Shown piece by piece: positions 32,815 to 41,600 of a stretch of 64,000 nucleotides of DNA (position 1 is its first letter; every line of letters starts with the position of its first letter). This DNA comes from CAZNXJ01 sp964577115. GTDB taxonomy: Bacteria > Planctomycetota > Planctomycetia > Pirellulales > Pirellulaceae. Made by a program: the position numbers and the translations under genes. The notes beneath the pieces are model-generated. The model was not told the DNA's origin. It was given only the letters and a program-made list of their open reading frames with translations, and made no database searches. The stretch is taken from the NCBI GenBank assembly GCA_964577115.1, contig CAZNXJ010000007.1, positions 1 to 64,000 of the forward strand, given 5' to 3'.

Positions 32815-33096
32815 ATGCGAATCGCAGAAATCGTCGGTACGGTGACGCTTAGCCGCAGCCACCCGTCGTTCTCGGGTGCCTGCCTGAAGCTCGCCGTGCC
32901 CCTGTCGCTGGCAAACCTGCGCGGCGATGTGCCGCCCGGCGCCGACGAACTGGTTGTCTGGGACCAGCTCGGTGCGGGGATCGGCAGCCGGATCGCGCTG
33001 AGTGAAGGCGCCGAGGCCGCTCAGCCGTTTCGCCCCGAGCTGAAACCAGTCGACAGTTACAACGCCGCTCTGCTGGACACGATCAACATCGATTGA
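32815..33096 (+). CDS. BMC-P pentameric vertex protein 3
   Basis: A 93-residue EutN/CcmL-family protein. It is the most divergent of the three: a GTVTLSRSHPSFSG start, LKLAVPLS, then WDQLGAGIGSRIALSEG. The tail ends YNAALLDTINID. It precedes the aldolase gene by 58 bp. Confidence 0.9.
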   Translation: MRIAEIVGTVTLSRSHPSFSGACLKLAVPLSLANLRGDVPPGADELVVWDQLGAGIGSRIALSEGAEAAQPFRPELKPVDSYNAALLDTINID

Positions 33097-33154
33097 GGTC
33101 TGAACGCGACGGAATCCACCCACCGTTTCCCTGGCAATCCTCGACGGCATCACC

Positions 33155-34048
33155 ATGGTCAACGTTCACAAAATCAAGCAAGACATCTGCGACATTGGTC
33201 GCCGCATTTACGACAAGGGATTTGCCGCGGCGAACGATGGCAATATTACGGTGCGCATCGGTGAGAACGAAGTGCTGTGCACGCCGACAATGCACTCGAA
33301 GGGATTTCTCAAGCCCGACGACATCTGCACGATCGACATGACCGGTAAGCAGATCGCGGGGCGCAAGAAACGTTCGAGCGAAGCGCTGTTGCACCTCGAG
33401 ATATACCGCCAGCGGCCCGATGTCAAGAGCGTTGTGCACTGCCACCCGCCGCACGCCACGGCCTTCGCGGTCGCTCGCGAACCGATCCCGCAATGCGTAT
33501 TGCCCGAAGTCGAAGTCTTTCTTGGCGACGTACCGATCACCAAGTACGAAACGCCGGGCGGTCAGGCCTTCGCGGATACCGTGCTGCCGTTTGTGAGCAA
33601 GACGAACGTCATCATTCTCGCGAATCACGGCACGGTGAGCTACGGTGAGACCGTCGAGCGGGCTTACTGGTGGACGGAGATTCTCGATGCGTATTGCCGC
33701 ATCCTGATGCTGGCTCGGACGCTGGGCCGCGTGCATTACTTTGACGAACAGAAAGAGCGTGAACTGCTCGAGCTGAAAGCGAAGTGGGGTTTCGCGGATC
33801 CGCGGAACACGGACGAGTACAAGAACTGCGACATCTGCGCGAACGACATCTTCCGTTCGACGTGGAAAGAAACGGGCGTCGAGCGAAAGGCGTTCGACGC
33901 ACCTCCGCCGATGGGCCCGAGCGCCCGCAGCGTCACGGCAGCGCCTACCCCCGGTGCCAACGGTTCGGCCGCGGGACTCGATCAGGAAGCGCTCATCCAG
34001 ATGATCACCGACCAGGTGATGGCTCAGCTTTCGCGTACTTCGAACTGA
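33155..34048 (+). CDS. Class II aldolase of the BMC
   Basis: A 297-residue class II (AraD/FucA) aldolase splitting fuculose- or rhamnulose-1-phosphate to DHAP and L-lactaldehyde. Zinc ligands are visible in HCHPPHA (about 94-100) and NHG (about 157-159), with the acidic residue in SSEALLHLEIY. GNITVRIG is the phosphate loop. After a Pro/Gly/Ala linker the C-terminus (LDQEALIQMITDQVMAQL, about 275-292) is an encapsulation-type helix, so the aldolase is predicted to enter the shell. The exact sugar epimer cannot be told. Confidence 0.92.
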   Translation: MVNVHKIKQDICDIGRRIYDKGFAAANDGNITVRIGENEVLCTPTMHSKGFLKPDDICTIDMTGKQIAGRKKRSSEALLHLEIYRQRPDVKSVVHCHPPHATAFAVAREPIPQCVLPEVEVFLGDVPITKYETPGGQAFADTVLPFVSKTNVIILANHGTVSYGETVERAYWWTEILDAYCRILMLARTLGRVHYFDEQKERELLELKAKWGFADPRNTDEYKNCDICANDIFRSTWKETGVERKAFDAPPPMGPSARSVTAAPTPGANGSAAGLDQEALIQMITDQVMAQLSRTSN

Positions 34049-34131
34049 GCCGCACGGCTCTCGAGCGTTCGAAGCCACTCGCATTCCCGCACATTCGCAG
34101 ACGCGTACTTGCAGCACACGAGAGATAAGAA

Positions 34132-35067
34132 ATGAAAGTAAGCATCATTGGCGGTGGAGGTCTCGTTGGTTCCAGTGCGGGTTTTGCGCTCCAGTGCGGA
34201 AAAGTCGTGCGTGAGATCGCGATGCTCGACGTGAACCAGGATCTCGCGGCCGGTCAGGCGCTCGACCTGCTGCACGGCGGACCGAGCACAGCGGACCAGA
34301 TAATCACGTCGGGCGGTTACGAACACATTCCGTCGAGCGACGTGATCTGCATCACGGCCGGGCTCCGCCGCAAACCGGACGAAACGCGGCTGGATCTCAT
34401 CAACCGCAACACCGACCTGTTTCTCTCAATCCTTTCCGAGGTCGCGAAGGCCGGTGTGAAATCGTCGGCCATCGTGCTGGTGGTTTCGAACCCGGTCGAC
34501 ATCCTCACCTACTTGGCAGCCAAGCGGCTCGACGTTCCCGAAAGCCAGGTGATCGGGCTTGGCACTCAGCTCGACACAATTCGCTTCCGCAGTTTGATCG
34601 CGCAGCGCATCAGCGCTGCCCCAACGCAGGTCAATGCATTGATCCTCGGCGAGCATGGCGACAGCATGGTACCGATCTGGTCCAGCGCCACGGTCGGCGG
34701 CCTGCCACTCGACAAGTTCCCCGGCTGGAATCAGCAAGCGGCCAACGAACTGTTCCAGCGCACGAAGGGTTCGGGCGCCGAGGTCATTGCGAAGAAGGGC
34801 GGAGCGGGCTTTGCCGTGGGCATTGCCATTCGCGACGTGATCGAATCGATTGCGCTCGACCAGCGCCGACTGCTCCCCGTCTCGACCGTGCAGAACGGCT
34901 GCTACGACATCCGCGATGTCGCTTTGTCAGTGCCGACCATTGTTGGCCGCGCCGGGGCACTCGACCGGCTCCAAATCGATCTTTGGCCGAAGGAAGTGCA
35001 GGCCCTGCGTCGCAGCGGCGTCGTCCTCCGCCAGACGCTCGAGACCGTCCTCTCCCGCGTCGGCTAA
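34132..35067 (+). CDS. Lactate/malate dehydrogenase homologue of the BMC
   Basis: A 311-residue NAD-dependent 2-hydroxyacid dehydrogenase. IIGGGGLVGSS is the Rossmann start, Asp33 binds NAD, RFRSLIA carries the substrate Arg, and LGEHGDSMVP the catalytic His. At the specificity position the sequence is TAGLRRKPDETR; Arg80 aligns with the malate-type Arg rather than the Gln of lactate dehydrogenases. No encapsulation helix is seen. In the PVM scheme it is thought to recycle NAD, perhaps by reducing lactaldehyde or a ketoacid. A strong hairpin follows the stop. Confidence 0.88.
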   Translation: MKVSIIGGGGLVGSSAGFALQCGKVVREIAMLDVNQDLAAGQALDLLHGGPSTADQIITSGGYEHIPSSDVICITAGLRRKPDETRLDLINRNTDLFLSILSEVAKAGVKSSAIVLVVSNPVDILTYLAAKRLDVPESQVIGLGTQLDTIRFRSLIAQRISAAPTQVNALILGEHGDSMVPIWSSATVGGLPLDKFPGWNQQAANELFQRTKGSGAEVIAKKGGAGFAVGIAIRDVIESIALDQRRLLPVSTVQNGCYDIRDVALSVPTIVGRAGALDRLQIDLWPKEVQALRRSGVVLRQTLETVLSRVG

Positions 35068-35088
35068 CACGGTCCGTTACCTCTGCGT

Positions 35089-35116
35089 GATCGGTGGTTC
35101 CTCGGAACCACCGATC
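35089..35116. terminator. Hairpin between convergent genes
   Basis: GATCGGTGGTTCC (35089-35101) and GGAACCACCGATC (35104-35116) are perfect complements, giving a 12-bp stem with a CTCG tetraloop. It lies between the BMC dehydrogenase stop and the convergent stop at 35117. U-tracts are poor, so termination efficiency is uncertain. Confidence 0.6.
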
Positions 35117-36223
35117 TTACAAGCCGAACGTTTTCTCCAGCTCGCGCAGATAATCCAGCGCCTCGTCGACGTCGGGTGCCGGTACACCGACCTGGCGGCC
35201 ACCGCGATCACAGCGTGCGAGCAGCAACAGTTCCTCGTAGCTTTCATGCTGCTGGAGGCGCCGTTTGGCGCGGGCGCCGAGCGTTCCGTCGAGAATCAGC
35301 GCGCCTTCCATGTGCCAACGAATAAGCCACTCGGTGCGTGGCGTGACAAATCCGTCCAGCGCTTCCAGGCCGGCGTGAACGTGGTTCCTCGGATCAATGG
35401 CCTTGCCGACGTCGTGCAAGAGCGCCGCTTCCAGGAACTCCTGGTCGTACGGCAGTTCATCCCGCGCGAGATCGAACACCTGCAAGCTGTGATACAGCGC
35501 GTCGCCTTCCGGATGCCATTTCTTGCTCTGCTCGACCTGCTCGAGCGGCAACAGTAGCGACTCGAAAACGCGAAACCGATCGGGCTGCTGCGCGACGGCT
35601 TCGACGGCTTCCTCGATGTTCAGATCCGGGTACTCGCGCGCAAGCAACTGTTCGAGTTCCGCAATGCTCGCCCGTTCGATCGGTTTACCGGTGATCGAGC
35701 TCTTGAATCGGTAGTGCGCCTTGTCGGCCGGATAGACGGTCAGCTCGAACGGAAACCGGTCCTGTATATGGATGTGCGTGTAAACGCGCTCTTCGCCGTG
35801 CTTGCGTACGCGCTTCCGTTCGACATCATAAACGAAGCCCTCTTCGTCCAGCGCGAGGCATACGGATTCGGGGCTGTCGCTGAAGACGTGGATGTCAATG
35901 TCCGAGCCCTGGCGGACGTGGCCGGTCATAACGCTGCCGATCAACCGCGGGCGGAAGCGACGTAGAACGTGCATCATCCGCAAGGCTTCGAGCCGCATGT
36001 CACGCAGGTGTTCGCGCTGCCGCTCGCCCTCGTGCACACGAGCGAATGACAGGATCTCGTCACGTATCTCGGCGTTGCTCGGAAGGTCCGCCGGCTTCAC
36101 CCAGCCTTGGCAAACCTTGCGAGCGGCCTTCATCTTGGCCCGGTAGTACTCGGACTCCTGACGCTGGTACATCAAACGGGCGGCTTCCCAGGCGATTTGC
36201 CGCCGCAGCTTCGATAGGTTCAT
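35117..36223 (-). CDS. Nucleotidyltransferase-HD domain protein
   Basis: A 368-residue soluble protein. Residues about 90-180 contain a polymerase-beta-type nucleotidyltransferase core (GSVMTGHVRQGSDIDI). Residues about 240-350 are an HD metal-hydrolase domain (HPEGDALYHSLQVFDLA, ALLHDVGKA). The N-terminal 70 residues are basic and helical. The fusion recalls enzymes of tRNA 3'-end or cyclic/oligonucleotide metabolism, but it lacks the tRNA-nucleotidyltransferase RNA-binding hallmarks I know. The ATG at 36223 is chosen; a frame from 36319 adds 32 unlikely residues. Function is unknown. Confidence 0.75.
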   Translation of the reverse strand: MNLSKLRRQIAWEAARLMYQRQESEYYRAKMKAARKVCQGWVKPADLPSNAEIRDEILSFARVHEGERQREHLRDMRLEALRMMHVLRRFRPRLIGSVMTGHVRQGSDIDIHVFSDSPESVCLALDEEGFVYDVERKRVRKHGEERVYTHIHIQDRFPFELTVYPADKAHYRFKSSITGKPIERASIAELEQLLAREYPDLNIEEAVEAVAQQPDRFRVFESLLLPLEQVEQSKKWHPEGDALYHSLQVFDLARDELPYDQEFLEAALLHDVGKAIDPRNHVHAGLEALDGFVTPRTEWLIRWHMEGALILDGTLGARAKRRLQQHESYEELLLLARCDRGGRQVGVPAPDVDEALDYLRELEKTFGL

Positions 36224-36363
36224 TGTCAGGCGCCGGGATGAATCATCGGCGCATGGAACATCGAAAGGGATATCAACCGGTCGAACCACTCGGCAAGCGG
36301 CCGCGCTGGCGCGGGCCACGCTGCCATCGGAGGAGCGTCACTCCAACTATAGGCAGCCTCGGC

Positions 36364-37932
36364 TCAGCCGCCAAGTTCAACCGGCTCGAGTGGCACGGTG
36401 AGGCGGTGGAGTTGCCCTCGACGTTCGATCACGAGCTCCAGCGGCCCACGAGCGGCATGGAGCCAGCGGGCGAGTTCGTCCGTCGAGCGGAACGTCTGGC
36501 CGTCGGCCTCATAGATCCGGTCACCCGGTTTGAGGCCCGCGAGCTGCGCGGGCGAGCCAGGAACAACCTGGATAAGCAGAAATGCCCCGGGCTCGCCATC
36601 GTCTTCGCGCCACGTGATGCCGATGCGCGAGGGGGAGCCGTCTAGCGTAATCACAGCCGTTTGAGCGGGCTGGCCGCCCCGCTCGTAGGCGATCCGCACA
36701 GGTTCCGCGGCCGAAAGAATGCGATAGCGGAACGCATGTTCGTCTTCGATCGGCACGTCGTCGAGCGCCACGAGGCGATCGCCGCGTGCGAGGCCGCTGC
36801 GCGCGGCGGGTGTACCGGGCGTGACGCGCGTCACAATGAGCCCTCCCGCGGGATCGGCGTTCCAAGCAATGCCCAAGCGCGGCGGCGGGAGCGGCAAGGG
36901 GCGTTCGAGTTCGCGCTGGGTGTGCGGCGATTCGTGTTGCGAGCGGGCACGAAATGCGGGTACATAATCCTGCTCGGCCAGCTCGCGCGTCAGGTTAAAC
37001 AACAGCGAGGCGACCTGCTGGATACCCGCTGCGTTGATTTTGTGCGCGTCGTCGCTCGGGCGGTGATAATCCTCGTGCAGACCGGTGTGGAGCATGAGAA
37101 CCGGGATGCGCCGTGCAAAGAACGAATAGTGGTCGCTGTTGGCTTTCATCTCCCAGTTGAAATCGAGCCACAGGTTCGGGTCCTGGTTGGCTCGCGAGGC
37201 GAGTTGCCTCAGGCCAGGTGCCGTGCGGGCACCGTAGACTTCGAGTTTTCCTGAGCGAAGGCGTCCGATCATGTCGACATTGATGGCGAGTACGACCTGA
37301 TCGAGCGGCAGCGTAGGGGCGGTCGTCCAGTGTTTGGAGCCGAGCAGTCCTTGCTCTTCGCCGTCCCAGAAAGCAAAGAGTATCGAGCGGCGTGGGGGCT
37401 CGGCGAGCCGCTGGAAGGCGTCCATAACTTCGAGCAGCCCGGCGACTCCGCTGGCGTTATCATCCGCACCGTTGTGGATGTACCCGAAGGGACCGTAGCT
37501 GTTGGTCGGGCTGCCGTAGCCTACGTGGTCGTAATGAGCACCGACAACGATGATTTCGTGGCGCAATTCGGGATCGCGTCCCTCGAGCAACCCGAGCAGA
37601 TTACGGTAATTGCCGCCGAAGCCTTGAAAATAGCTGCCCGCTTCGCCAGCGGGCTTGAGCCCATAGCGCTGAAGGTGATCGGCCAGGTAGTTCGCCGCGG
37701 CGTGTCCACCGCGCGTGCCGCCCTCGCGGCCCTCGAACGTGTCGTCGGCCAAGACGTCGACATGCCGCTGGAGTTCTGCCGCCGTAATCGACTCGAGGGC
37801 GCCCAGGACGTCCGCGCGATCAGCGGCCGGGGCGGCCTGGAGCGGGACGAGCACGAGCAGGCAGGCGGCGATCAGCCGGGCGGTCCCATGCCATGAAGCG
37901 GCTGCGAACTTGCGTGAAACTCCCACGATCAC
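36364..37932 (-). CDS. Secreted M28 metallopeptidase with two PDZ domains
   Basis: A 522-residue exported aminopeptidase. A signal peptide covers about 15-37 (LIAACLLVLVPLQAAPA). The M28 domain shows the zinc residues: GAHYDHVG (131-138), GADDNASG (155-162), DGEEQGLLGS (190-199), NVDMIG (218-223) and HEDYHRPSD (about 290). Two PDZ domains follow (about 345-425 and 435-515), marked by GDRLVALDD and GDRIYEADG. PDZ domains probably place substrates or anchor the enzyme at the envelope. GTG is the start, with GGAG directly upstream. Confidence 0.9.
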   Translation of the reverse strand: MIVGVSRKFAAASWHGTARLIAACLLVLVPLQAAPAADRADVLGALESITAAELQRHVDVLADDTFEGREGGTRGGHAAANYLADHLQRYGLKPAGEAGSYFQGFGGNYRNLLGLLEGRDPELRHEIIVVGAHYDHVGYGSPTNSYGPFGYIHNGADDNASGVAGLLEVMDAFQRLAEPPRRSILFAFWDGEEQGLLGSKHWTTAPTLPLDQVVLAINVDMIGRLRSGKLEVYGARTAPGLRQLASRANQDPNLWLDFNWEMKANSDHYSFFARRIPVLMLHTGLHEDYHRPSDDAHKINAAGIQQVASLLFNLTRELAEQDYVPAFRARSQHESPHTQRELERPLPLPPPRLGIAWNADPAGGLIVTRVTPGTPAARSGLARGDRLVALDDVPIEDEHAFRYRILSAAEPVRIAYERGGQPAQTAVITLDGSPSRIGITWREDDGEPGAFLLIQVVPGSPAQLAGLKPGDRIYEADGQTFRSTDELARWLHAARGPLELVIERRGQLHRLTVPLEPVELGG

Positions 37933-38274
37933 CTCCGACGGATCCCCTAGAGCTCCCCTCTAGCGAGCCACACGCGGAATGCGGCCTCACTACTATACCC
38001 GCGCGGAGGCTCGGGCACAGCGAAACAGCCTGTTTTTTTCCCACGGCTACGGCGTTCTTGGGATCACGAAGGGATTTACGCGCGCGGGGTTTCTCGCTAC
38101 ACTTGTGTGACATGACGACCACCGCGGCTGGCAACCCCGGCGGGCCGGTGGCGTCGTGCTCATCGAGCACCGCTCGACGGGCATTCGCCTTCTCGGCCGA
38201 GCCTTCAAAGGCGCTCGCGAGAAGGACCTCAAACCATCCCGCAGGCCAACAGGGGCCCGCGGCCGATGGTGCAC
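37933..38274. other. 342-bp gap before tRNA-Ser
   Basis: This lies between the divergent M28 peptidase gene and tRNA-Ser. No gene is supported. It should contain the promoters of both. CTGTTTTTTTCCC at about 38029 is the only T-rich run and could be part of a leader. Confidence 0.5.
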
Positions 38275-38363
38275 GGAGAGGTGGCTGAGTGGTCGAAAGC
38301 GCCGGTTTGCTAAATCGGTGAAGGGGTAACACCCTTCCGCAGGTTCGAATCCTGTCCTCTCCG
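38275..38363 (+). tRNA. tRNA-Ser, anticodon GCT
   Basis: An 89-nt class II tRNA. Acceptor GGAGAGG pairs with CCTCTCC, the discriminator base is G, the anticodon loop TTGCTAA gives GCT for AGC/AGT, the long variable arm is GGGGTAACACCC, and the T-loop is GGTTCGAATCC. CCA is not encoded. Confidence 0.95.
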
Positions 38364-38526
38364 CTTTCGCACATTGCACCGCACTGGCAATGTGCCGTCA
38401 TCTGCGGAAGATCCGTCATTCTCCTTCCGCGCACGCGTCGCCCCCGCGACGCCACTCTGCGCGCCGGTGATCTCAGCGGCCCCCTTCTCCCAACCACCCG
38501 CGAAGCACCACGCCCCCATTCGCCTT

Positions 38527-38553
38527 ATTCGTGTCATTCGTGTCATTCGTGGT
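38527..38553. repeat. 9-bp tandem repeat
   Basis: ATTCGTGTC occurs at 38527 and 38536, then ATTCGTGGT at 38545, giving nearly three copies. It lies between tRNA-Ser and the large cytochrome/DUF1549 gene. The meaning is unknown; it may be a dispersed repeat family of this genome. Confidence 0.5.
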
Positions 38554-38642
38554 TCCCCTCTTCCCCACCTCCGCGCGTTCGCATCCGTCCCTGCGGTTGG
38601 CTAAGATAATGCCCGAGCAACGACGCTGATGGGAGAACCGCG

Positions 38643-41600
38643 ATGAGGTGGAGACGGGGTAGCTGGACGGTCCTGCTCGCCATGGCGCTGCTGACCGGGG
38701 GCGTGCGCGGTAGTGAGCCCACATTGGTCGCGCGGTGGAATTTTGACTCGGAGGAAACGCCTGAGCTCGTAGCGCACGGCGGCATCGTGCGCGATGAACC
38801 GGGGCCGGCGGCGCCTGAGTTTCCGGATTTCGCCACCGACAACAAGGCGATCCGCTTCGACGGTCAGGGAGGCCGGCTCACTCTCGAAGACCCCGGCCCG
38901 GAAAGCCCGTTCGATTTCACCAACGGCGATGCCATCACGATTGAAGCGTGGGTCCGCGTCAATCGTCTTCGCGACGGTCAGCCGATGTACATCATTGGTA
39001 AAGGTCGGACCGGTTCTCCCCACTTCCCGCGCGACAACCAGAACTGGGCGCTGCGCATCGTTGGGTCGCAGGGCGCCGCTCGGCTGAGCTTTCTTTTTGC
39101 AACGACGCCGACTTCGGGGAATGCTCATTGGCATCGCTGGACATCGGCCGCCAGCTTTGAACCTGCCGTCGGCTGGCATTATGTGGCGGTGAGCTATCAG
39201 TTCGGCGAACCGGAATCGATACGAGGATGGATCGACGGCGAACCCACCGATGGTACGTGGGATATGGGGGGCGCGACGCGCGAGCCGCCGGTGGTCGATG
39301 AAGATGCCATTTGGATCGGCTCGTCCCAAGGTGGCAGTGCGGGTAACAGCTTCGCAGGAGCGCTTGATTCGCTGGCCATTTATCGCCACCGAGCGACGGA
39401 CGAGCAAATGGCGTCGCGGTTTCGACGCGTGGGCGGCCCACGAGTTATCCTTCCGCGCCCTGAAACGATGCCCGAGTTGGGCGAGCTGCCTGACGGTAAG
39501 GTGCTGGTCACAATCGCCGAGAATTATCCGTCGCACGAACGCTGGCTGAATGAAGGTGAAGAGGAGCCAACGGAAACGAGCCGCTGGCTCGGCGAAGAAT
39601 TCCTGCTGCCCCGCATTCCCTTGCGGTACGATGATTGGGGAATCCGAGCCAGTTGGCAGGCACCACTGCTGGTGCGCCTAGCGGCCGATGTCGAGCTTCC
39701 TGACGGTCGCCAAAAGTTTCTCGTGCGTGCGCGAGGCCTCAGCCGGCTTTGGGTTGACGGAGCCATTGTGGCTCGCACCGAACCGATGACAGGGCAACCG
39801 CCCAATGGCGAAGAACCCATCACACCGATCGCCGAACCGCCACTGCCCGGAGTGCGCGTGAAGGGCTACCGCCAACAGGAGGTGTTTGGCGAGCTCGATG
39901 TGGCGGCCAAGAATGGTACTCGGCGTTGCCGAGTTGTCTGGGAGCTGCTCGTTGGTGGGCCGGGGTACCGGACGGAAATCGGCGAAATCTGCGTTGCGAT
40001 TCAAACAGAAGACGGCCAATCCTATGACGTGCTGCGCCCGGCCGACGCTCAAGGAAGCCTTGCTTCCCTGCCCCTCACTGACGACGCGGTCGAACCGAAG
40101 CTCGCCCTCATCGAAGCCTCGCTGGCGGCAAACGACGACCGGACACGGCGGCAAGCGGCGCAGAGCCAGGACGCTTATTGGAGCGCTCGTCACGAGGCCG
40201 CTCGGCAGTGGGCGCGCGAACACCCGGCTCCTCCCGTTCCTCAGCCAGCGTCCGGAGAGTCGCTGCATCCGATCGACGCGTTCATTCAAGCCAAGCTCAG
40301 TGCCGCGTTGCACGCGTCCACGGAAAGTGCCCGTGATGCGGAGCATTTTCATGAGCGCGTGATGCCGATACTGCGCGAGCACTGCTTCCGCTGCCACGGC
40401 GAAAAAGATCGCGGCGGCCTGCGTTTGAACACGCATGTTGCGGCCTTGCGTGGCGGTGATTCGGGTCTGCCGGCCATTGTTCCCGGTGATCCGGGAGCGA
40501 GCGAGCTTATCGCGCGCATTCGCAGCGATGATGAATCGGTGCGAATGCCTCCGACGGGGTCTTTGAGCGACGAGCAAATCGAAACGCTGGAAAGGTGGAT
40601 CCAATCTGGGGCCGCGTGGCCCCCGCCCCGCGTTCATCCGGACAAGGTCGCTCTGGCTCCCCTCCTGGACGACGATGCTTTCCTGCGCCGGCTCTATTTC
40701 GACACGATCGGGCTCCCGCCTGACGCGGACGCGGTACGCGCATTCCGAGCGGACACGGACCCGAGGAAGCGCGAACGATGGATTGCACGCCTCGTGGACG
40801 ACGAGCGCCTGGTGGACCACTGGATGAGCTGGTGGCAGGATTTGCTCGCCGAAAACCCCACGATCATCAATGCGTCGCTGAACAGCACCGGGCCCTTTCG
40901 CTGGTTCCTGCTCGAAGCCCTACGCGATCGCAAGCCGCTGGATCGCCTCGTCACCGAATTGATTATGATGCGCGGCAGTCCCCATGAGGGCGGAAGCGCC
41001 GGATTCGGCCTCGCGGCCGAGAACGACGCGCCCATGGCTGCCAAAGCGCACATCCTCGCCTCCGCGTTCCTGGGCATCGAACTGCAATGCGCTCGCTGTC
41101 ACGATTCACCCTACCACAGTACGACGCAGCGGGATCTCTACTCGCTGGCGGCCATGCTCGAACGCAAAGCGGTCACCGTCCCCGGTTCTAGCAATGTGCC
41201 CGCCGAGTTCTTTGATCAGACGGATCGCGAGCCGCTGATCCAGGTGACGCTGAAGCCCGGCGAACCGATCGAACCCGTGTGGCCGTTTGCTGATATCGTC
41301 GAGTTCGCTGACACGTCCGAGTTGGACGCCTTGCTAAGGCAGCCCGACGATCCGCGCGAGCGGCTGGCCGCCCTGATCACGGCGCCGCAGAACACACGGT
41401 TTGCTCGCGTCGTCGTCAACCGCGTGTGGAAACGACTGCTCGGCGCCGGCATCGTCGAACCGGTGCATGACTGGGAAGGGCGGTCGGCGAGCCACCCGGA
41501 ATTGCTCGACTGGCTGGCCCATCAACTCATCACGCACGGCTACGACCTGCGACACATTATTCAGTTGATTTTGACGTCAGAGACGTATCAGCGCGAGCCG

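Noticed and set aside
26241..35067. BMC locus as a new type of system
   Set aside because: Gene content and order match the already described PVM microcompartment; only the unknown cargo, pore and dehydrogenase details are treated as open.
39678..40820. 380-residue minus-strand open frame
   Set aside because: It is antisense to the LamG/cytochrome/DUF1549 gene, with no domain and no ribosome-binding site.
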